DNA of 64,000 nt, taken from assembly GCA_951230915.1 (NCBI GenBank), contig OX579641.1, positions 2,852,001 through 2,916,000 of the forward strand, in the 5' to 3' direction. Made by a program: the position numbers and the translations under genes. Each line of letters opens with the position of its first letter. Within the stretch, counting starts at the first letter, position 1. This DNA is from Antitrichia curtipendula. Its lineage: Eukaryota > Streptophyta > Bryopsida > Hypnales > Leucodontaceae. A model generated the notes under the pieces. The model saw nothing but the letters and a program-made list of their open reading frames with translations. It was not told the DNA's origin and searched no databases. Of the stretch, positions 23,040 to 35,637 are shown piece by piece.

Positions 23040-24940
23040 CCATTCACCATCCTGCAGCCCTCAAGATCATGTACATGATGGCACATGGGGAAGTGATGGA
23101 GGTACAAGCAATCCGCATCCTCCGCATGATGCCTGCGATGTGCAAGTGGGCGGTATTCAACGTTTGTATAGTGGAAAGCAATCCCAGCCTTAGGAAAATC
23201 AAGCATCCATTGGCAGTCAGCCACAACATGACATGCTCTCTCAGACATTGCAGGTGGGCATCAAGAAGAAGTGATGGGCCCGAGAGGTACTATTGTGTTA
23301 GAAGACAATGAGGTAGATTTCGAGACACATGACAGAGACCTTAGAAGCCAGATTGTCTCCACCAAAACACAATAATTGATTTTTGAGCATGAGGACGACG
23401 AGGACGACCCTAGAGAAGAAAACCAATACGATTTTCATGAGACTTACGAATAGCATGGACAAGGCAATGATTACAAAGTTGTGGACCTTGGAGAATTGGA
23501 GCAGTATGGAACTTTTGGTCGTAGAGAAGAACAAGAACCTGGACACTTCGTCAACCAACATGTTCATGAAGAGTCGAAGGAAGGTGATGTCAGAAGCATA
23601 GGTAAGCCCTATTCAGAAAAAATTGTTCCTTGTAAGTTACCTACAAGTGCTCAATCATATGTTGTGTATCTAGTAGCCTTGCAAGTTACCTAGAAGTGAA
23701 GTCTTATTGAAAGAGGGCTTTGCAGGTAGCAGAACTAAGTGACTAATGTACGAGTACCATGAATGGAAAGAAAATGAAGGATACAATTTACTAGTGACAC
23801 GATGCTATGCAGAACTGCAGACTACGTGTACGGCCTCATCTTTGTCCTCAAGATGTACGATAAAACTTTTCCAGTGTAGCTTATTTTGTTTCCAGTAGGC
23901 AAATGTTATCATATATTGTTCTTTCTCATTTCGATTCAAATGTCAGTCTACTTTTTTAACTTTTCAAGGTTAGCAATTTGCGTACTATAGGATCATTAAA
24001 TTATCGGATGTATCACGTGTTAAACAAGCCACTCATATCTTCAAGGACCTTGTCATTTATATCTTTGTCCATTCACATATATGTTGATTCCTTTGAGCGT
24101 TGTTGGATGCATGGGTGTACATGACAAATGATAGTACTAATGGTCAGCTGATCCAAATTTAGAAGTGATGTCTTGATCATTTTGGCATGGAAGGAAATGA
24201 TGTCGTTATGGAATTTGTGTTGGAAACAGCAATAGGAATTGAAGTTGTCAAATTTAATGCTGGAAATCTATACACATGGTGATAGTAAGTGCACTGAAAT
24301 GGCTGATTACAGATTTACAGTGCTCTCAATTTCCCCACAGGTAGAGAACATCATGAAGAACAAGAGGGCAAAGGCAACACGTTTTGAGACGTGGATAGAG
24401 AAGCACGTCGAAGCTTGTTCCAAAGTTCGCATCACAAGTATGTTGATTAATAGTCGTGAAGTGTCTTGTCCATGAATGAGGAATTTGTTTGTGTAGGATT
24501 TTATTTTAGAAACAATGTTGTCTTTGAAATAACTTTGAACAAGCTTAGAATTCGTTGTGTTAGCAGAAGTATAGTCATCATTTTTCTATTGAACTAATTT
24601 ATGTCTATGATGCAGTGCGATGGCTTTTAACCCAAGCGAACATGGCTATGGGTTCAAGCAGCGTGGTCAGCTGTCAATGACGCCTACTCCTATTCTTGTG
24701 CAAGCAAGTCTTGAGCTTCGAAGTGCAGAAGTCCAGACCAGTACCACCAATCGAGAATTGCAGATGCCTCGCCACAGCTTCATACCTCCACGGACAGTGT
24801 CACCCAGAATTAATAGTAATAGTAATTTACGTTGGTCACAGTCTGTGACTGAAAATCCAATACTACAGCTTGATGATTATGGCATCAACGAAGCTAGTAT
24901 GCGAGCGTGTAGCTTAGAGCGTAGAGCGGGAAACTAAATG
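23040..24940 (+). other. Coding-like but unrecognised debris downstream of the SANT pseudogene
   Basis: Acidic stretches such as EHEDDEDDPREENQYDF at about 23377-23440 and ORFs at 23481-23693, 24239-24475 and 24620-24937 look more protein-like than the flanks but carry no motif I can name. They may be further exons of the same transposon gene or a captured host fragment. Confidence 0.3.
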
Positions 24941-25739
24941 TTAGTTGAGAATTATTTTTGCAACTAAAAGGTGACCAATTTTTTTGGCAATCTTAAAAAT
25001 ATTTTGAGATTTTTCTAATTTCACAAATAAATTGTACCTATGACCGTGGATTGCTGATGCCCTAAGATCGTAGAAAATAGGATATTTCATAAATATCTAA
25101 AATAAAAACTTGAACCTAGGCTTCTAGTGGTCTATGTGGCAATCAATTTTTTAATGCAAATAATGAATGTAAATGAAAAATTCTGAGAAATGTCACAATG
25201 AACCCTAAACTCGTGTTGGATGGTTTTTTAGATTAAAAAAACAAAATTAACTATTGCAATTATTGAATGTGATTTTATACATATAAATATTTTTGGTCAT
25301 GATATTTTGGTATATTTGTTCCTTGATAAAGAAGGTGCTCTAACTATGAATCACATCCACTTAATGCAATACAAAAAAACATTTAAGCACAAAATGGACA
25401 AAATCATAAAAGACAAGAATAAATTAGGGTCTTTTTTTTAATCTAAAATAGAAAAAATATTATAAATATGAGGTACAAAATGGACAACCTTTATATTCAC
25501 CATTCACAAAAAATTAGAGTTAGCAAATATATTCCTTTAGTCCCACTAAGAAACTCCAAATTGGTTTAGAAACTATACTACTAAAAAGGTTTCATTTACC
25601 AATTTTGATTGTTGATTATTAAAGCCATGTGAAACAAAGGGTGGAGTGGATACACACGTGATTTGAACTCTAATTTTCTTGCTCAATGATCAAAATCAAT
25701 ATATGGAGTGGTTTAGTGGTACAAACCTTGAACCAATTT

Positions 25740-25892
25740 CACTACAAGAAAATGGGGGTATAAATGACTTGTCCACAATGACTGCACCGACAACAATGAC
25801 TTCAAAATGATTGCACAATGACTATTTTGCAGTCATTGTTGTTGGTGCAGTCATTGTGGACAAGTCATTTATACCCCCATTTTTTTGTAGTG
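25740..25892. mobile_element. CACTA-type fold-back MITE, 153 bp
   Basis: It begins CACTACAAGAAAATGGGGGT and ends with the complement, CCCCCATTTTTTTGTAGTG. The arms stay paired almost to the centre (TGACTTGTCCACAATGACTG against its complement), so the single strand folds into one hairpin. The 3 bp flank TTT is present on both sides, as expected for the CACTA (En/Spm) superfamily. Confidence 0.85.
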
Positions 25893-27132
25893 TTTGGAGT
25901 TTTTTAGTGGGATTGAGGCAATAATGATGAACTACTTTGCTACTTCAACAAGTTGCTTTCAAAAATATGTTTTAGCTCATCAAAGTTTACTATAGAAACT
26001 TAAATGAAAAGATCAACTCTTGCATTGAGGCAACATATTACTTAAAAAATATAATACATTACTTGAAATTTGTCCATTGGCCTATCTTTTCTAACATCTT
26101 TGTTAGCATTTGTATTTTTAAAAATGTTATCAATCCCACAAGTATAAAACATCTAAATACATTGTCCAATCAAGTTTTTGTTTTGAAATTATGTAAGGTC
26201 AATTGACAAGTCAATTATTCATATTGATCCAACTCAAGCTTGTTGTTGAATATTTGTTAGTATATATAATAAATTTAATATTTTAATGAGATACGTATAA
26301 GTCAATCATTTCTAACTTTTTACAATGCCTTCAATTTTCAAATAGATTGCATTTGGTTATCATGGTCAAACTTTTTTACAGGTTGACCTCAATTTTATTT
26401 ATCATTCATTTTTAGCTTACTTTCTAAGTTCTACTAAGTTTTTAAAACTTTTTTATACCTTTTTAAGTTTCTATACAAATCATTTGTATTCATCAAAATA
26501 CACCAAAGGCTATGGAAAGAATTAATCAATGTTAGCTTAGTTAGCAAGGTTGAGGTTAAAAGCCATTAATAATAATGAAATTTTTGGCATCATCCTTACC
26601 TCTTTCAAGACTTTGGGGTAGTCAACATCTTCCATATGTTTCATAGATATAAACATTGTTTCAAAAAAAAAAAACTTTCATTTAATACTAAAAGTAATAT
26701 TAAAAAATATCATCTAATAGAAAGTAATTGTTTCATCTATTTAACTCCAAATGAATACTTGTTGGCACCAAAATGTATTTTCTGGGCCACAAAGATACCA
26801 AATTTTTATAAAACAAAAATACAATTTTCTAAAATAGCACTTCTAAAGCATTGTAGCAGCATAGTTCCTATCAACATTCCTAGTTATTGTTGGGGAACCT
26901 CCAAAACTCAAAAAATTGTACAACAATCATTTTTTTTACATCTTCTTTATAAATTTTTTTTTTGGCACTCTAGAGTCTTAATTTAACTTGTAATAGAGTC
27001 AACAAAAATTTATTAATATATCTATTAAATAATTAAAATTAAAATTACCATCTCCAACCTTTCAAAGAAGGGAAAGTGTCTATATTGACAAGTTACTTTG
27101 GGAGACTGCAAAATAGGAAAAAAAATTTAATT

Positions 27133-27167
<35 letters not shown>

Positions 27168-27909
27168 TTATTGGAAAAAAATTTCAATCATTTGTAAGGA
27201 TTTTTATTGATTAAAAAAGGTGTAAAAAAGAGATTTGGCATTGCAACACAATTTCAAAAATCAATATACTTTATTTTTGAACACTAATGTTGCAATTAAA
27301 GATGTTGCAAGTGCCAAATAATGCACTATGAGACTTGGAGTCAACAACATTTTTCAAGAAAAATTATAAAAGAAAAAAAATTTATTCAAAGATAAATTGT
27401 TTTTAGAACACCAATCTTCAAAAAAACTTGTCAATATTGACCAAGGTCCTTACAAGATTTGGAATCCTACAATATTCTTGTCCAAAAAACAAAAACAAAA
27501 ATATCAACTCTTAAAAACTTAAAAATTTGTTGTAGGAATCTAGGATTGTGGAGAGCTTATCAATACCAATAGGGTTCTTAAATGGCCCATAGTCCTATAA
27601 AAAATTGAAAATCATTAAAATCATTAAAAAAAAGTCACATATATTTATGAAAGTTGCAACTATAGCTAGGCCTTTACTGTAAGCTAATTGTTGAAAATGA
27701 CATCATCCTTATGAGTCCTTGACAAAGACTACAACCTCCATAAATAATAGTTGGTTTTACATTTTATTTATTTACTTCAAAACAATACTTACACTTTCCT
27801 AAAAGGAACCTTTCATTGACATTCCTCCTTGAAAGTGTGACAATGTTGGTACATATTTCCCTTGCATTCATGCCCTAATGCAACTTAGGACCTTCTAAAG
27901 ATTACTATC
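25893..27909. other. AT-rich intergenic, includes an (AT)n microsatellite
   Basis: No gene. An AT dinucleotide run occupies about 27133-27170. The 116-codon ORF at 26636-26986 is low-complexity Lys/Phe/Asn-rich sequence and not convincing. Confidence 0.4.
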
Positions 27910-28851
27910 TTAACCCCTAAAAGCCCATTGTCCCTTCGGGGGACAAATGCGTTTTTGGGCAGGTACCTACAGGCTGCAATTTTCTCCTGATTTTTTGAAA
28001 CTTTTTTTGGAGGTAGAAAAGCTGATTAGCTACGTGGGAATATAATTTTTTTCACAACCGGTGCCTGGTAACAAAAGTTATGACGAAATAAGCTCAAAAC
28101 AGGGGACGGGGGGCAGCACGGGCAGCAAAACAAAATTGCACTTTTTTAATTTTTAATTTTTTTTAATATTTTTTTCTCATAGATTATATTTTTGTCTATC
28201 TGGAAAGCTTTGATTCATTTCATTTGGATTTGTTATGAGAAAGTTATGGACATTCTTGTTTTTCGGGCAGTTAGAGCATCTTTTTGAAAAAATAACTTGT
28301 AGGATTCATTTCTAAATGCAATTTTTCAAATTTTTCAATTTTTATTTTTTTGCATGGTTTATTTTACTTGCTAGAACAATCTCACCATAGGGATTAGTGC
28401 ATTTTAATTCCATCTAAAATATATGAATACTTTAAATTTTCCTTCTATCTCGTACCTATTTCTCCTTAACAGTTTTTTTAATAATGAAAATTATGGTTTT
28501 TTTATTTTATTTTATTTAATTAGACTCTCAACTCAATTCTCCACTACAAAGATTTAAAGCTCAAAACTCTGTAGTGCAAAAATTTTAAGTTAAAAATGTT
28601 CAAAGTCAAAAAATCCAGTCCCTTAATGTGCTGAAAAATTTGTTTTTTTCACTTTAAACGTAGATATCTTGCAATCTGTGCGGTCAAGAATTCTGAAATT
28701 TTTTCCACACATACTCATACTAGTTAGGTGTAAGATCCTACGGTTAGATGTGCAAAAAAAACATTTTTAATTTTTTTTCACTCTTTGCTAAAAAAGTGGC
28801 AGTTTTGGGTGTTTTTTGGCAGAAAAAAGGCCTTGGGCCTTTAGGGGTTAA
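27910..28851. mobile_element. TTAA-flanked element, subfamily A, complete copy (942 bp)
   Basis: It is bounded by TTAACCCCTAAAAGCCC and GGGCCTTTAGGGGTTAA. The left subterminal part reads TGTCCCTTCGGGGGACAAAT, itself a small hairpin. The interior shares GCTAGAACAATCTCACCAT and TCAAAGTCAAAAAATCCAGT with the copies at 32051 (reverse), 45450 (partial) and 52058 (interrupted). Confidence 0.8.
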
Positions 28852-30073
28852 AGCAAATTTGGTGTGCTAGATGCAGATTATTCATCATTGATAAAACTAT
28901 CAACTCCATTAGAATCTTCCTCTTTGCTAAAAGGAACACAATTTATGCAAGAATGGCTAGGAAAATTCACATTTTTAGCTTCACTGATGAGTGTGATGAT
29001 GACCATCATGCCTTCATACAAACTGAAAATAGCAATACTTTGTGTTCAAATAGGGTATTCTACAGTGGCGGGCTTTACACCTTTAGGCAAAAATTCTTTC
29101 CTCCTACCTTCAATCTAGTGATCCTTCCTAGAAAATCAAATTCAATTGTATTCTTATTTTATTCAAAATCTCACCATTTGTTTCAAAAAAGAAAGAAAGA
29201 ACAACAATTACACTCAAGTCTCTAAATGTTGTGTAATATTTTTACAAAAACAACTAAATAGTCTTGAAAAATAATTTCTAAAAACACTTTGTAGAAAACA
29301 GCAGCTGCACCTAGGGGTCCATGGGAATAGCATCGTTACCGATGGTAGTCTTAGGGGGGCTTGGGTACAGCTGCAATTTTTTTTTAGTTTAAATTTTGTT
29401 TTAAAAGGATTATTTTTTTTATTTTTATTTTTTCTCTCCAGCTGCAACTAGGGAACCCTTGGAATACCATCGGTGCCAACAAGGTTTCAAAGGGCCCCCA
29501 AGTATAGCTTCAATTCTACTATAAATTTAAGAAAACAAAATAAAGCAAATACTCTTTTGCAAAAAGTTGCAAAGTAATCCCTATAGAGACATTACTAATG
29601 CCAACTAGGTCTCTACAAAGTCTAAGCTCTTGTTGCAATTTTTCTTAAAGTAAAAGTATGTTAGAGGCTGACAATGATAATTATAAAGGTAGTTAGTCTA
29701 ATTAAATGTTGGTATGACATTATTATATATTAAAAAATTAGTTTTATTTGATCAATAGAACTTGAAATCTCTTAGAAGGCCTAACAATAGTGATTGGTAT
29801 TGTATTGATGAAGTGAACATACAAAGAAAAAATAAAATTATTATTAATATTTTTAATAAATTTTGAGTAGAATTTTGGTGGTCGACAACTCGTTAAGTAT
29901 ACCTATTGGTGCAAAGTAGAGGTCAATGAGCACCAATGACAACATCTAAAAGGCTAAAAAATTGCATGTTTTTCTATACAATTTAAATTAAAGAAAGATT
30001 ATTTGAAATAGTATAAAAATGGATCTAACACTTGAGATGGAGCTTTAGTGCAAAAAGTGTGGTTGTACCATCA
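28852..30073. other. Intergenic, no gene recognised
   Basis: Low-complexity ORFs at 28864-29225 have no motif. No repeat with known elements was seen apart from short CAGCTGCANNTAGGG pieces near 29300 and 29440. Confidence 0.3.
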
Positions 30074-30957
30074 AGTCCAATAATCGTACAAACTACCTAT
30101 TGTGCCATTCAAAGAATTTTGCATTATATAGTATACAATTGGCATTTTTGTTTTGCATAAGTAACATTTAATTCTTATACAATTCTAATCAAGCACACCA
30201 ATTCTCAACTTCAGAAAATCAAAATTCCATTTTGGATGAATTTTTTATTTGATTTGTTTCATTAAATATTTATGGTTTTATATGATAATTGATTGAAAAA
30301 CATTGGTGATGAACTTTTTTATATTTGACTGCATAAATATTTAGGAAACATCTGTATTCACATATTTCCTTCAACAAGCATCTCCAAAAGAGTTTTAGAA
30401 TTCCCTCTATAGAAATTTGATTCTTGAGGTGACATGCCTAAATTTTGTAAAATATATATCACTTTAGTGTAATTAGATTTTGCTATTTGACCTTCACACT
30501 GCAACTAATTTTTTGCAATTGGGCATGATGGTACAATTGATTTGCAAAAATATAATTCATGTAGAAATATTCATTTACAAAATATAGGCATTATGGATTT
30601 TTGTCAGAGTAACATTAAAAATTCTATAGAGGAAAATTTGAAACTTTTATGAAGATGCTTATTGAAGGAAAGACGTATGTATAGGTGTTTCCTACATATT
30701 TATGCAACCAATTTTTTAAAATTCATCAACAGTGTTTTTCAATCAATTAGTGTAAAAATCATAAATATAAAATGAAATAAATCAAACAATTTACTAAATA
30801 TGGAGTTTTATTTTTTTTAAATTGAAAATTAGTATACTTGATTGGAATTGCATACAAACCAAATCTTACTTATGCAAGACAAGAAATGCTAATTCTATTT
30901 TATGTTATACAAAATTCTTTGAATGGTATAATAGGCAATTTCTAAGGTTATTGGACT
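30074..30957. repeat. 884-bp long imperfect inverted repeat (fold-back)
   Basis: The outer arms pair CCAATAATCGTACAAACTAC with the complement of 30938-30957. GCCATTCAAAGAATTTTG at 30103-30120 pairs exactly with the complement at 30910-30927 except for one base. Further in, CAAGCATCTCCA pairs with the region near 30650, TTTCATTAAATATTTATGG near 30760, and CTTCAACAAGCAT with ATGCTTATTGAAG. The centre lies near 30515. Arms are about 430 bp with scattered mismatches and small indels. No ORF is present. Confidence 0.72.
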
Positions 30958-32050
30958 CCACTATAGTAAGACCAAGTCATTGAGTTCATTTATCTTAGTG
31001 CTTGAGATTTGGTGAGAGATTTAAGAGGTTGGACTTTGACTATGCTAGAATGGCTTGGAATATTTATCTTAATGTTCTTTAAAATGATGTAATTTTTGAC
31101 AAAAGTCTTTTGGATGCCAAGGTTCCTTTCTTGTAGTCAATATTGACCTTCTTGTTATTGAATTGGATTTTGAATCTACAAGTTGATTTTTGTTTGTTTT
31201 AAGGAAAAATTAAATTCTAGTTGCTTCAGAGACTTATAGATTTGTATCTTATATTTTTTATATTGTAGATAAATGCTTCAAATTTAAAAATAGTCTTAGT
31301 CAAGATGCAATAAATCTTAATTTTTTTGTTGTTAACTTCAATCATACCTCACCTTCAATTTCACAAAAAGACCATATTTTATCAAATAATATGGTCAATG
31401 ATCTAATAGTCGATAAAAATAAAGGTAATTGATGATGGAACTAAATTAGTCATATGTCATCCAAATCTATATCTTGGCTAAACAATTGCAAAGATATAAT
31501 TTAGTTTATAATAAATGAAGTTATTACTTATTAATATTATCAATGTGCACAATGTATAAAAGATTGAACCAAACATTTGAGACTCAGGTATTTCTAAATG
31601 GAAGCCAAATATATTTAAGTGATCACATGTTTTTTGTTTAATAAAAAAATCCATATACATAAGGTAAAAACCACCTACATCACAAGGATTTAAATCAAAC
31701 AAGTCAACTTCACTACATTTGGTAGGATCCAAGTTATTTTAACCTATATTATGCAATTTTTTTTATAAGATGCTATAAGTGACATAAGTATAAAAAAAAT
31801 ATTTTGCATGTACTTTATTTTTAAATCTCTATAATCTAGTAAATAATAGCTTGTTAAGGCTTCATTAGTGTGAAGAGATGTTTCCTTTATTATGCAAACC
31901 ATTGAGATTGATTGTGTAAAGGCAAATTGATTCATACAAAACATATGGAATGCTAAATTTCAAGAATTCAACAAGCTTTTGACTAAAGAGTGAAATCACA
32001 ATGAAAGGAACCTAATGAGCCACTTATTTAGGACACCTTCAAAAAAATAC

Positions 32051-32973
32051 TTAACCCCTAAAACCCCGAGGCCTTTTCTCCATCAAAACACACTCAAAAT
32101 TGCCACTTCTATTGCAAAGAGCAAAAAACTATAAAAATTGTTTTTTTTTGCATATCTAACCGTAGGATCTTATACTAGACTAGTATGAGAATGTGTGCAA
32201 GAAATTTCAGAAACTTTGAACAAATAGATTGCAAGATATTTGCATTCAAAGTGAAGAAAACAAGTTTTTTTGCACCTTGCTTGACTAGATTTTTGGGCTT
32301 TGAACCTATTTAACTTAAATTTTTTGTATTGTTGATTTTGATTTTCTAAGTTTATATGTTGAATACTTCAGTTGAGAATCTAGGAAAAAAAATTCAAGAA
32401 AAAAACACTAAATTCTTACTCATTAAAAAATTGTTAAGTAGAAGTAGGTTCAAGATTGAAGGAATAACTAAATCGTTAATAGCTCTAAGACAAAATTGAA
32501 ATACCATAATCCCAACGGTGAGATTGTTCTAGAAAGCAAATTCAACCTTGTCTAAAAATAAAATTCTGAAAATTGTAAATATTGCATTAAAAAATGAATC
32601 CTAAAAGTTATTTTTTCAAGAAGATGCTTAGATTGCCCGAAAAACTAAGATTGTCCATAACTTTTTCATTATTAGTCCAAATAGAATGAATCAAAGCTTC
32701 AAATGTAGACAAAAAGACATAGATTTTGAAAAAAATATTTAAAAAATTTATTTTGACTTTCTGTGATTTTTTTGTGCTGCCTGCCAAACTCTATTTTTGA
32801 CATAACTTTTTCTCTTGGGCACCAATTGAAATAGAAATTATATATCCACAAAGCTCTCGCAAATCCGCACAACCTCAAAAAATCCCAAAAAAATTCTCTA
32901 CAAATTGAGGTCACAGGAACCTACCCGGACCCAAATTGTCCCCTGAAGGGACAAACGGGGTTTTAGGGGTTAA
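32051..32973. mobile_element. TTAA-flanked element, subfamily A, complete copy in reverse orientation (923 bp)
   Basis: The ends are TTAACCCCTAAAACCCC and CGGGGTTTTAGGGGTTAA. The right subterminal TTGTCCCCTGAAGGGACAAA is the reverse complement of the left subterminal hairpin at 27930. The interior follows the 27910 copy in opposite order. Confidence 0.8.
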
Positions 32974-33054
32974 TTTATGGTTGACTTTTAATTATCCGTA
33001 CATAATATAAATGCCATTTCAAACTATATTAGTGTAGCTGTGTGTCATTGCTAC

Positions 33055-33285
33055 AATATAGTGAAATAAAAATAAAAATAATTCTCTAATTTTTTAATTT
33101 ATAAAAACTTTAAAACTTAGTATCTTTTCTATTGTGAGTCCAAATGCCATAAAATAAAGTCCTTGCCCCCCCTCCTCATAGAGAACTTTCTCACAGTACT
33201 AAGAATGTAATAAGAGATGCACAATTTTGGAGATCTTACTACAAGAAATAAAATAAACAAACAAAATAAAACAAACAACTCCATT
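33055..33285. repeat. Repeat family F, inverted partial copy
   Basis: GAGTCCAAATGCCATAAAAT and CCTCCTCATAGAGAACTTTC are the reverse complement of the GAAAGCTCTTTGTGAGGAAG...GGCATTTGGA core at 8940-9000, followed by the complement of the T-rich leader. Confidence 0.55.
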
Positions 33286-34056
33286 TAAGGATATATATAC
33301 TTTTAGTATTTGTTGTCATATATATCATTAGTACATAGTGTTGACAAATCTATGGACTTCCTCTTGCATCTTCATCTACTAGGTTTAGTTTTCATCAATT
33401 CATCATAACTTAGATTTTAGTAGGAAGACTCATATAAATGATGCTTGTTTTTATTTCATTGATTTCCAATTCAAACTAAGGGTTTCTTTATACTTCTACT
33501 GTATAACAAGTTCAATATGAACATTACATGCAATATAAAGGACTCAAAGAGTCAAATTATATTAATTGAATTATTTTGGCTTGACATCCACTCAAATTGT
33601 ATGCACCTATTTCTTGCACGGTTTTAGGTCCTCAACAATCGCAGTCATAGGTCTTCATATTTCTAAACTCTAAAATTAAAAAAAAAATTACTTTGAATCC
33701 TTGCTCTACGCTCTACACTCATGCGGCAACATTCCTCATTATGGCATTAGACAGGAAGAAAGTGGCATAGGAAAGACAAACTTGGATTTGAATGCCCAAT
33801 TGTATTGACACTTGAATTAGCACATAGCCTTTTGCAAACATATAGTACTTTATGATTTTGGTGGTATGTGATGAGGTAAACAATGACCAAATTACTTTGA
33901 ATACAAATTAAGGTATTAATTATGAGAAGAAAAAAATTACAATGCATCACAATTTATCTATTAAACCAAAATTGAAGTGTTATAAGACTAAATACAGGTC
34001 ATATAGAGGAACATTGAGGCTCGTTCAAGGCTTAACCTTGTATATGTAGAGAATTG

Positions 34057-35382
34057 TCACAAGATAGCTCTTGTATCCTTCTGTGTCCATATGTATTCAA
34101 TAAGATCTCCTCTAAGACTATAATGTGTATCTTCATTTTTAATTTGAACAGTTCCAGTGATCAAATCTTTGTAAGATAGATTGCAACACACAGGAAGAAC
34201 TTGATGAACATCAAATGGAAAATCTAAACCCGCATCTTCTTCGTCCTCTAAAATCATGTTGTGTAGAATGCAACCAACGAACATGATGTCTGAAATGCAA
34301 TCCAAACTCCATTGTCGACATGGATTTTGGATGATGGCGAATCGAGCCTGCAAGACACCAAAACACCTTTCCACATCTTTCCGAGATACCTCTTGTTGTT
34401 GAGCAAAATAGCGTTGCTTTTCATCATCTGGTGAGTGATTTGTTTGAACAAAACATGACCACTGTGAATAAATACCATTAGCTAGCAAATAGTAGCAGTT
34501 GTACAATACACCATTTGCCACAAATTCCATGTCACTTGCTGCACCTATGAGTATGTTGCGAACCAACGGGCTCCAATCAAGGACGTTGATGTCATTGTTT
34601 GCACCAGACAAACCAAAAAAAACATGCCAAATATGCAAGCCCTTGTCAGCAATGGCTTCTAATATAATGGATCTTTTTCCTTCTTTATTCCTGTAGTCTC
34701 CCTGCCATGCCACTGGAGAGTTCTTCCAGTTGTAGTGCATGAAGTCAATTGAAGCAAACATATCTGGCCAACCTCGATCATCATTTATAGCCAATTGCTT
34801 CTCAAAGTCGGCTCTTGTCGGTTGTCTTAAATATTCATCACCAAACTCTGCACGAATAGCGATACAAAACTGCTTTATGGCTTCCATAGCAGTAGATTCA
34901 ACAATTTTGCAGTATTCATCTGTGGCATCAGCTGAAATCCCATATGCAAGTATCAGCAATGCTACAGTGCACTTTTGAATAGAAGAAAGCCCTAATTTTC
35001 TAGTGGCATCACATTTTTGCAAGAAATAGTTGTCTCGAGCACAAACTCTATCCATGATGGATAAAAAAAGCAGCCTCCACATTCGAAAACGGCGACAAAA
35101 AAGAGAAGGTCTTTAGACATGAGTCTCTGAGAAATAATCAGCAAAAATCCTCTCATGTCCTTCATGCCTATTTCTCTCTAAATTCTCTTGTCGTCCTGGC
35201 CGCGAGTCTCCAGCAGATACCTCAGACTCAATAACTAAATCATCACGAATCTGATGTAAGAATTGGTTGAAGATGATGTCTTCATGTTCATCATCTTCAC
35301 GCATCCCTTGTATGTGGCAGTTAATCTTGCTCTCCAAGCCTCCATACTTGCACAAAGGCTGTTGCAATGTCTTCAAAGCCAA
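34057..35382 (-). pseudogene. PIF/Harbinger transposase, nearly intact, split by one in-frame stop
   Basis: One reading frame runs from the ATG at 35382 to the stop at 34057-34059, broken only by a TAA at 35110-35112. The N-terminal part ends ENLERNRHEGHERIFADYFS; the C-terminal part, 341 codons from 35082, follows. Order of family motifs: PSLFCRRFRMWRLLFL, KLGLSSIQKCTVALLILAYG, RGWPDMFASIDFMHYNWKNS (first Asp), PVAWQGDYRNKEGKRS, GLSGANNDINVLDWSPLVRN (second Asp), YNCYYLLANGIYSQWSCFVQ, RKDVERCFGVLQARFAIIQN (Glu) and GCILHNMILEDEED. This is the plant transposon protein family of DDE nucleases. The YYLADGIYP motif usual in the family has Asn for Asp here. Lesion count is low, so the insertion is likely recent or an active relative exists. 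Its own terminal repeats were not found. Confidence 0.85.
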
Positions 35383-35570
35383 AAAAAAAATTCACACCCT
35401 TGCTAATTCAACTATACAACTGATGTCTTCAAAGTGGAAAAAAAAACACCATCCCACCCTTGCTAATTCAACTATACAACTGATGTCTTCAAAGTGGACC
35501 CCCCCCCATTCCACCCTTGCTAATTCACCCCCACAATTGATGTCTTCAAATTAAAACCAAAAAAATCTAC
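35361..35570. repeat. ~58-bp tandem repeat at the 5' side of the transposase
   Basis: ATGTCTTCAAAG recurs at 35367, 35423, 35483 and 35540 (last copy ATGTCTTCAAAT), linked by CACCCTTGCTAATTCAACTA and poly(A) or poly(C) runs. The first copy overlaps the first codons of the transposase frame. Confidence 0.75.
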
Positions 35571-35575
35571 CTTTG

Positions 35576-35637
35576 TTAATCCCTAAACGTCCAAACTGTG
35601 TTTTTGGGCAACATAGCAATTTTGGGCAACTCACTAC
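35576..35637. mobile_element. TTAA-flanked subfamily B remnant (one end only)
   Basis: TTAATCCCTAAACGTCCAAA, then GCAATTTTGGGCAACTCACT, match the reverse of the right end of subfamily B. The match stops at CTCACTAC, where CAGGGTTGTCA begins. Confidence 0.65.

Larger units (their letters stand above)
19638..24940 (+). mobile_element. Large decayed PIF/Harbinger-type region (left end recognised, right end not found)
   Basis: The left end GAGCATCCCCA after TAA (19635-19637) resembles the perfect terminal repeat of the 41035-43583 element. The region is richer in GC than its flanks and carries an Arg/Gly-rich ORF and a broken Myb/SANT accessory gene, the usual partner of a Harbinger transposase. 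No transposase ORF and no matching right terminus were found by eye. The right limit given is only where coding-like sequence ends. Confidence 0.45.

Noticed and set aside
26636..26986. 116-codon ORF
   Set aside because: Low-complexity Lys/Asn/Phe-rich translation of AT-rich DNA; no motif, no splice context, no GC shift.
27120..27180. Possible regulatory palindrome in ATATAT sequence
   Set aside because: Simple (AT)n microsatellite; self-complementarity is automatic.
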